Shown in pieces: positions 62,177-64,000 of a DNA stretch of 64,000 nt (position 1 is the stretch's first letter; each line of letters starts with the position of its first letter). Source of the DNA: Combretum micranthum (lineage: Eukaryota; Streptophyta; Magnoliopsida; Myrtales; Combretaceae); assembly GCA_024138025.1 (NCBI GenBank), contig JAMXBD010000093.1, forward strand, positions 1,922,001 through 1,986,000, given 5' to 3'. Below the pieces are notes generated by a model. The model saw only the letters and a program-made list of their open reading frames with translations. It ran no database searches and was not told the DNA's origin. The position numbers were made by a program, and so were the translations under genes.

Positions 62177-62384
62177 TGAGCCTTGCTTAGGTGGTTCGGG
62201 GTGCTACGAGCATGAAGGAGACCTAGGTTTGATTCCTCGCAAGCACATGAGAGGTAATTTTTTCGACTCGGGCACTGCATTATGTGCCTGCAAAGACGTG
62301 CATGTGTACCTCACGTGCGTTGTCTTCCCCGACCCTTCAAGCCGCTATTTTTGGGCAACTTGAGCTCCTTTTTTTTTTTTTTTT
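62177..62384 (+). mobile_element. tRNA-derived SINE candidate
   Basis: TTGCTTAGGTGGTTCGGGG at about 62184 resembles an RNA polymerase III box A. GGTTTGATTCC at about 62231-62241 resembles box B (GGTTCGANTCC). The body (CACATGAGAGG, GTGCCTGCAAAGAC, ACCTCACGTGCG, TTCCCCGACCC) is short and GC-rich. It ends in a T run of about 16 (62369-62384), as in some plant SINEs. No clear target duplication is seen. It is not a functional tRNA gene, since it has no acceptor stem or anticodon arm that I could fold. Confidence 0.55.
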
Positions 62385-62724
62385 ATCATGGGTGATGTGT
62401 TAAAGTCAATTCTTTTAAAATTTGACTGTTCATTTGCTCTAATAATATCAATTTTTAAATGCATGTGTAACCGTCCCCGATGCTTCACATTTTGAAATGG
62501 CCATTAATGGCCAGCCTCAACCCTCTATCTTCCTTCTTGTTCTCCTTTTATCTCTCTTTCGGAGCTCTCTTTCTTCTTCCTCTCGGGTCTTCCTTCTTCC
62601 CCCTAAAAAACCCACTCATCTATCTCGCGTCTCTATCTCTCTAGCTTTCTTTTTCTCTCTCTACTTGAGATCACCCCTTCCCCTTTCCATCTTCCTCACC
62701 CTCTCTCTCACTCAACGTGTTTCG

Positions 62725-63240
62725 TAGCCGTGTCACCAAAAAATAACTCCAAAACCACCTAAACCCATTACCCAAACACTGGAAATTGCCATTAATCAAA
62801 CAAAAACCCAAAACCCACCAACGACAAACAAAACAGTTCCATCGCCAACCACACCTTAACCATAATACTCAAACTCAACAACTAAACCCACCACGATCAA
62901 CAACCACAAAAATATCCAAAAAATTGAATCAAACCTAGAGTGTAACCTAAGTCCACAGAAACAACACATCAACTGTCTCCTTCACTTTGAAAACATGAAT
63001 CAGACACAATTCCAAAACAAAAATCAAACAACCCACAACACCATGAACTGCAACTAAAAACCCAAATCATCATCGAACGCCCATTAACCAAAATTCAGCA
63101 CCGTGACAACAACTGAAAACAAACAAAATCATCGCAAATTTTGACTCAAAATCACATATAAAACAAAAACATCAAAACCTGAACTCGACACCACACACCC
63201 CGAAACTTCAAACTCTCCAAAACCAAAAATGACTCTCAAG
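62725..63240. repeat. A/C-rich, G-poor strand-biased block
   Basis: About 500 bases made almost only of A and C with words like CCACC, CAAAACCCA and ATCAAAC, directly after a C/T-rich block. There is no repeat unit of fixed length and no conserved reading frame. Confidence 0.55.
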
Positions 63241-64000
63241 TCATTTCTGACAGCCATCAACGAAACCCTTATTAAGCAAATCCATGCTTACTAAGCTTAA
63301 TTGAGAGAGAGACGTGCCCTAATTGAGACCTGACCCATTTTTCCCCTTCTCAACCTGCACGCATACTGGAAGCTTAGCCTAATGTCTTTATTCTCACCGA
63401 TGTTACCTATTTAGTTTTTCATTTTTTTTGCAATAATTATTTATTCTATTCTTTATTATTCTACACTTAAAGATGCAACTGGATCGGCCATTAACGAGTT
63501 TTTGACTATCTAATTTGATAAAAATCCTATAGGGTTTGACCTTATAGGGTAATAGGGTCATGTTTGGATATAGGTAAAAAAAAAAAAAAAAAACCCTTTA
63601 AGTATTAAGGTTGGGTTTGGATACTACTAAAACCCAATGATACCCCACTCATATCATTCGACCTATTGGTCCTAATTAAAAAAATTGTAATGTAAGTATA
63701 TTTACTAAATGTAAACATAGTAACATGATAAATTCAAAAACAGATTGGCAAAAAGAAGGTAAATTGCTATGTTATTAGACTATTATTTTATTGGCTTAAG
63801 TATGCAATCCATAGAAGTACATACACATATACCCATAACCCTGTACATTATCATTTTATCTTGCACTTATAAGTCTACTACAACTATCTACAAGCATAGG
63901 TAAGCTAATGAATCATAAGAAAAAAACTTACTCGTCCATAGTACAATACTTAGTCGAAGTAATTATTGGGATTTATGGCTTTGAGATCCTTATCACCCGA

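Larger units (their letters stand above)
61763..64000 (+). mobile_element. Further LTR-type sequence, truncated by window end
   Basis: The start TGTCGACACTCCATTTTTG is a common LTR beginning and resembles 4891. What follows is a SINE-like insertion (62177-62384), a strongly pyrimidine-rich block (62500-62720) and a strongly A/C-rich block (62725-63240), as in LTR leader regions. The frame at 62497-62727 is a low-complexity product of the pyrimidine block and is not called as a gene. The right end lies outside the window or was not recognised. 63300-64000 shows no gene. Confidence 0.4.

Noticed and set aside
62177..62260. A tRNA gene
   Set aside because: Only box A- and box B-like words are present. 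No acceptor stem or anticodon arm could be formed, and a SINE-like body follows.
62497..62727. Leucine/serine-rich frame that looks like a signal peptide
   Set aside because: A pyrimidine-rich block read as L, S and F codons, within an LTR-type region, with no continuation.
1..64000. CRISPR array, bacterial operon or phage-like system
   Set aside because: No regularly spaced identical repeats, no ribosome binding sites with compact genes, and the split genes and transposon types are those of a plant nucleus.

Overview
This window is nuclear DNA from a higher plant, most likely a eudicot. It is AT-rich, its genes are split by introns, and most of it is retrotransposon-derived. It also holds a Cassandra-type TRIM element, a class known only from vascular plants, and S-domain receptor kinases, a plant-specific family. 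I cannot name the species. I see no bacterial, organellar or CRISPR feature, and no intact tRNA or rRNA gene.

Layout. 1-9.6 kb: two large coding-free LTR-like elements (1-3020, whose left end lies outside the window, and about 6199-9582), with a complete 803-bp Cassandra TRIM (3407-4209, TSD GTCAT) and a TIR element (5682-6138) between them. 9.6-18.3 kb: non-genic DNA with a minus-strand fragment of the same LTR-like family and two direct repeats (R1, R2), plus a chromodomain fragment of a Ty3/gypsy element. 18.3-23.4 kb (minus): a seven-exon S-domain (G-type lectin) receptor-like kinase copy broken by about nine short deletions (copy A). 23.4-31.9 kb: a Copia gag-protease remnant with a short LTR, a third copy of the R repeat, a 1.07-kb TIR element and a hAT-like region. 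31.9-36.9 kb (minus): a second S-domain kinase copy (copy B) whose seven exons add up to an 827-residue frame except for one missing base in exon 5. 36.9-64 kb: a mosaic of nested transposons. A decayed Ty3/gypsy element (long 5' LTR, PBS, gag, protease, RT, RNase H, integrase) is spread over about 45-61.8 kb. Three large coding-free elements interrupt it (about 49624-52361, 53793-58116, 58478-61670). A fourth (39246-44879) sits just upstream, and another LTR-type sequence (61763 on) cuts the gypsy 3' end.

The only host genes are the two tandem S-domain kinases. They would encode plasma-membrane receptors with a lectin/S-locus ectodomain, one membrane span and a Ser/Thr kinase. Copy A looks dead. 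Copy B as written would stop at about residue 630, after the kinase N-lobe, unless the missing base is a sequence error. All transposon reading frames seen are dead, including changed catalytic residues in protease, RT and integrase.

The most notable structures are the Cassandra element with its 5S rRNA-like LTRs, a second 5S-like remnant inside another element, a family of 3.2-5.6 kb coding-free TG...CA elements with 5-bp target duplications, and a row of four hairpins in which the stems differ but the loop GATGCA is constant. I found no convincing evidence of an undescribed protein system.
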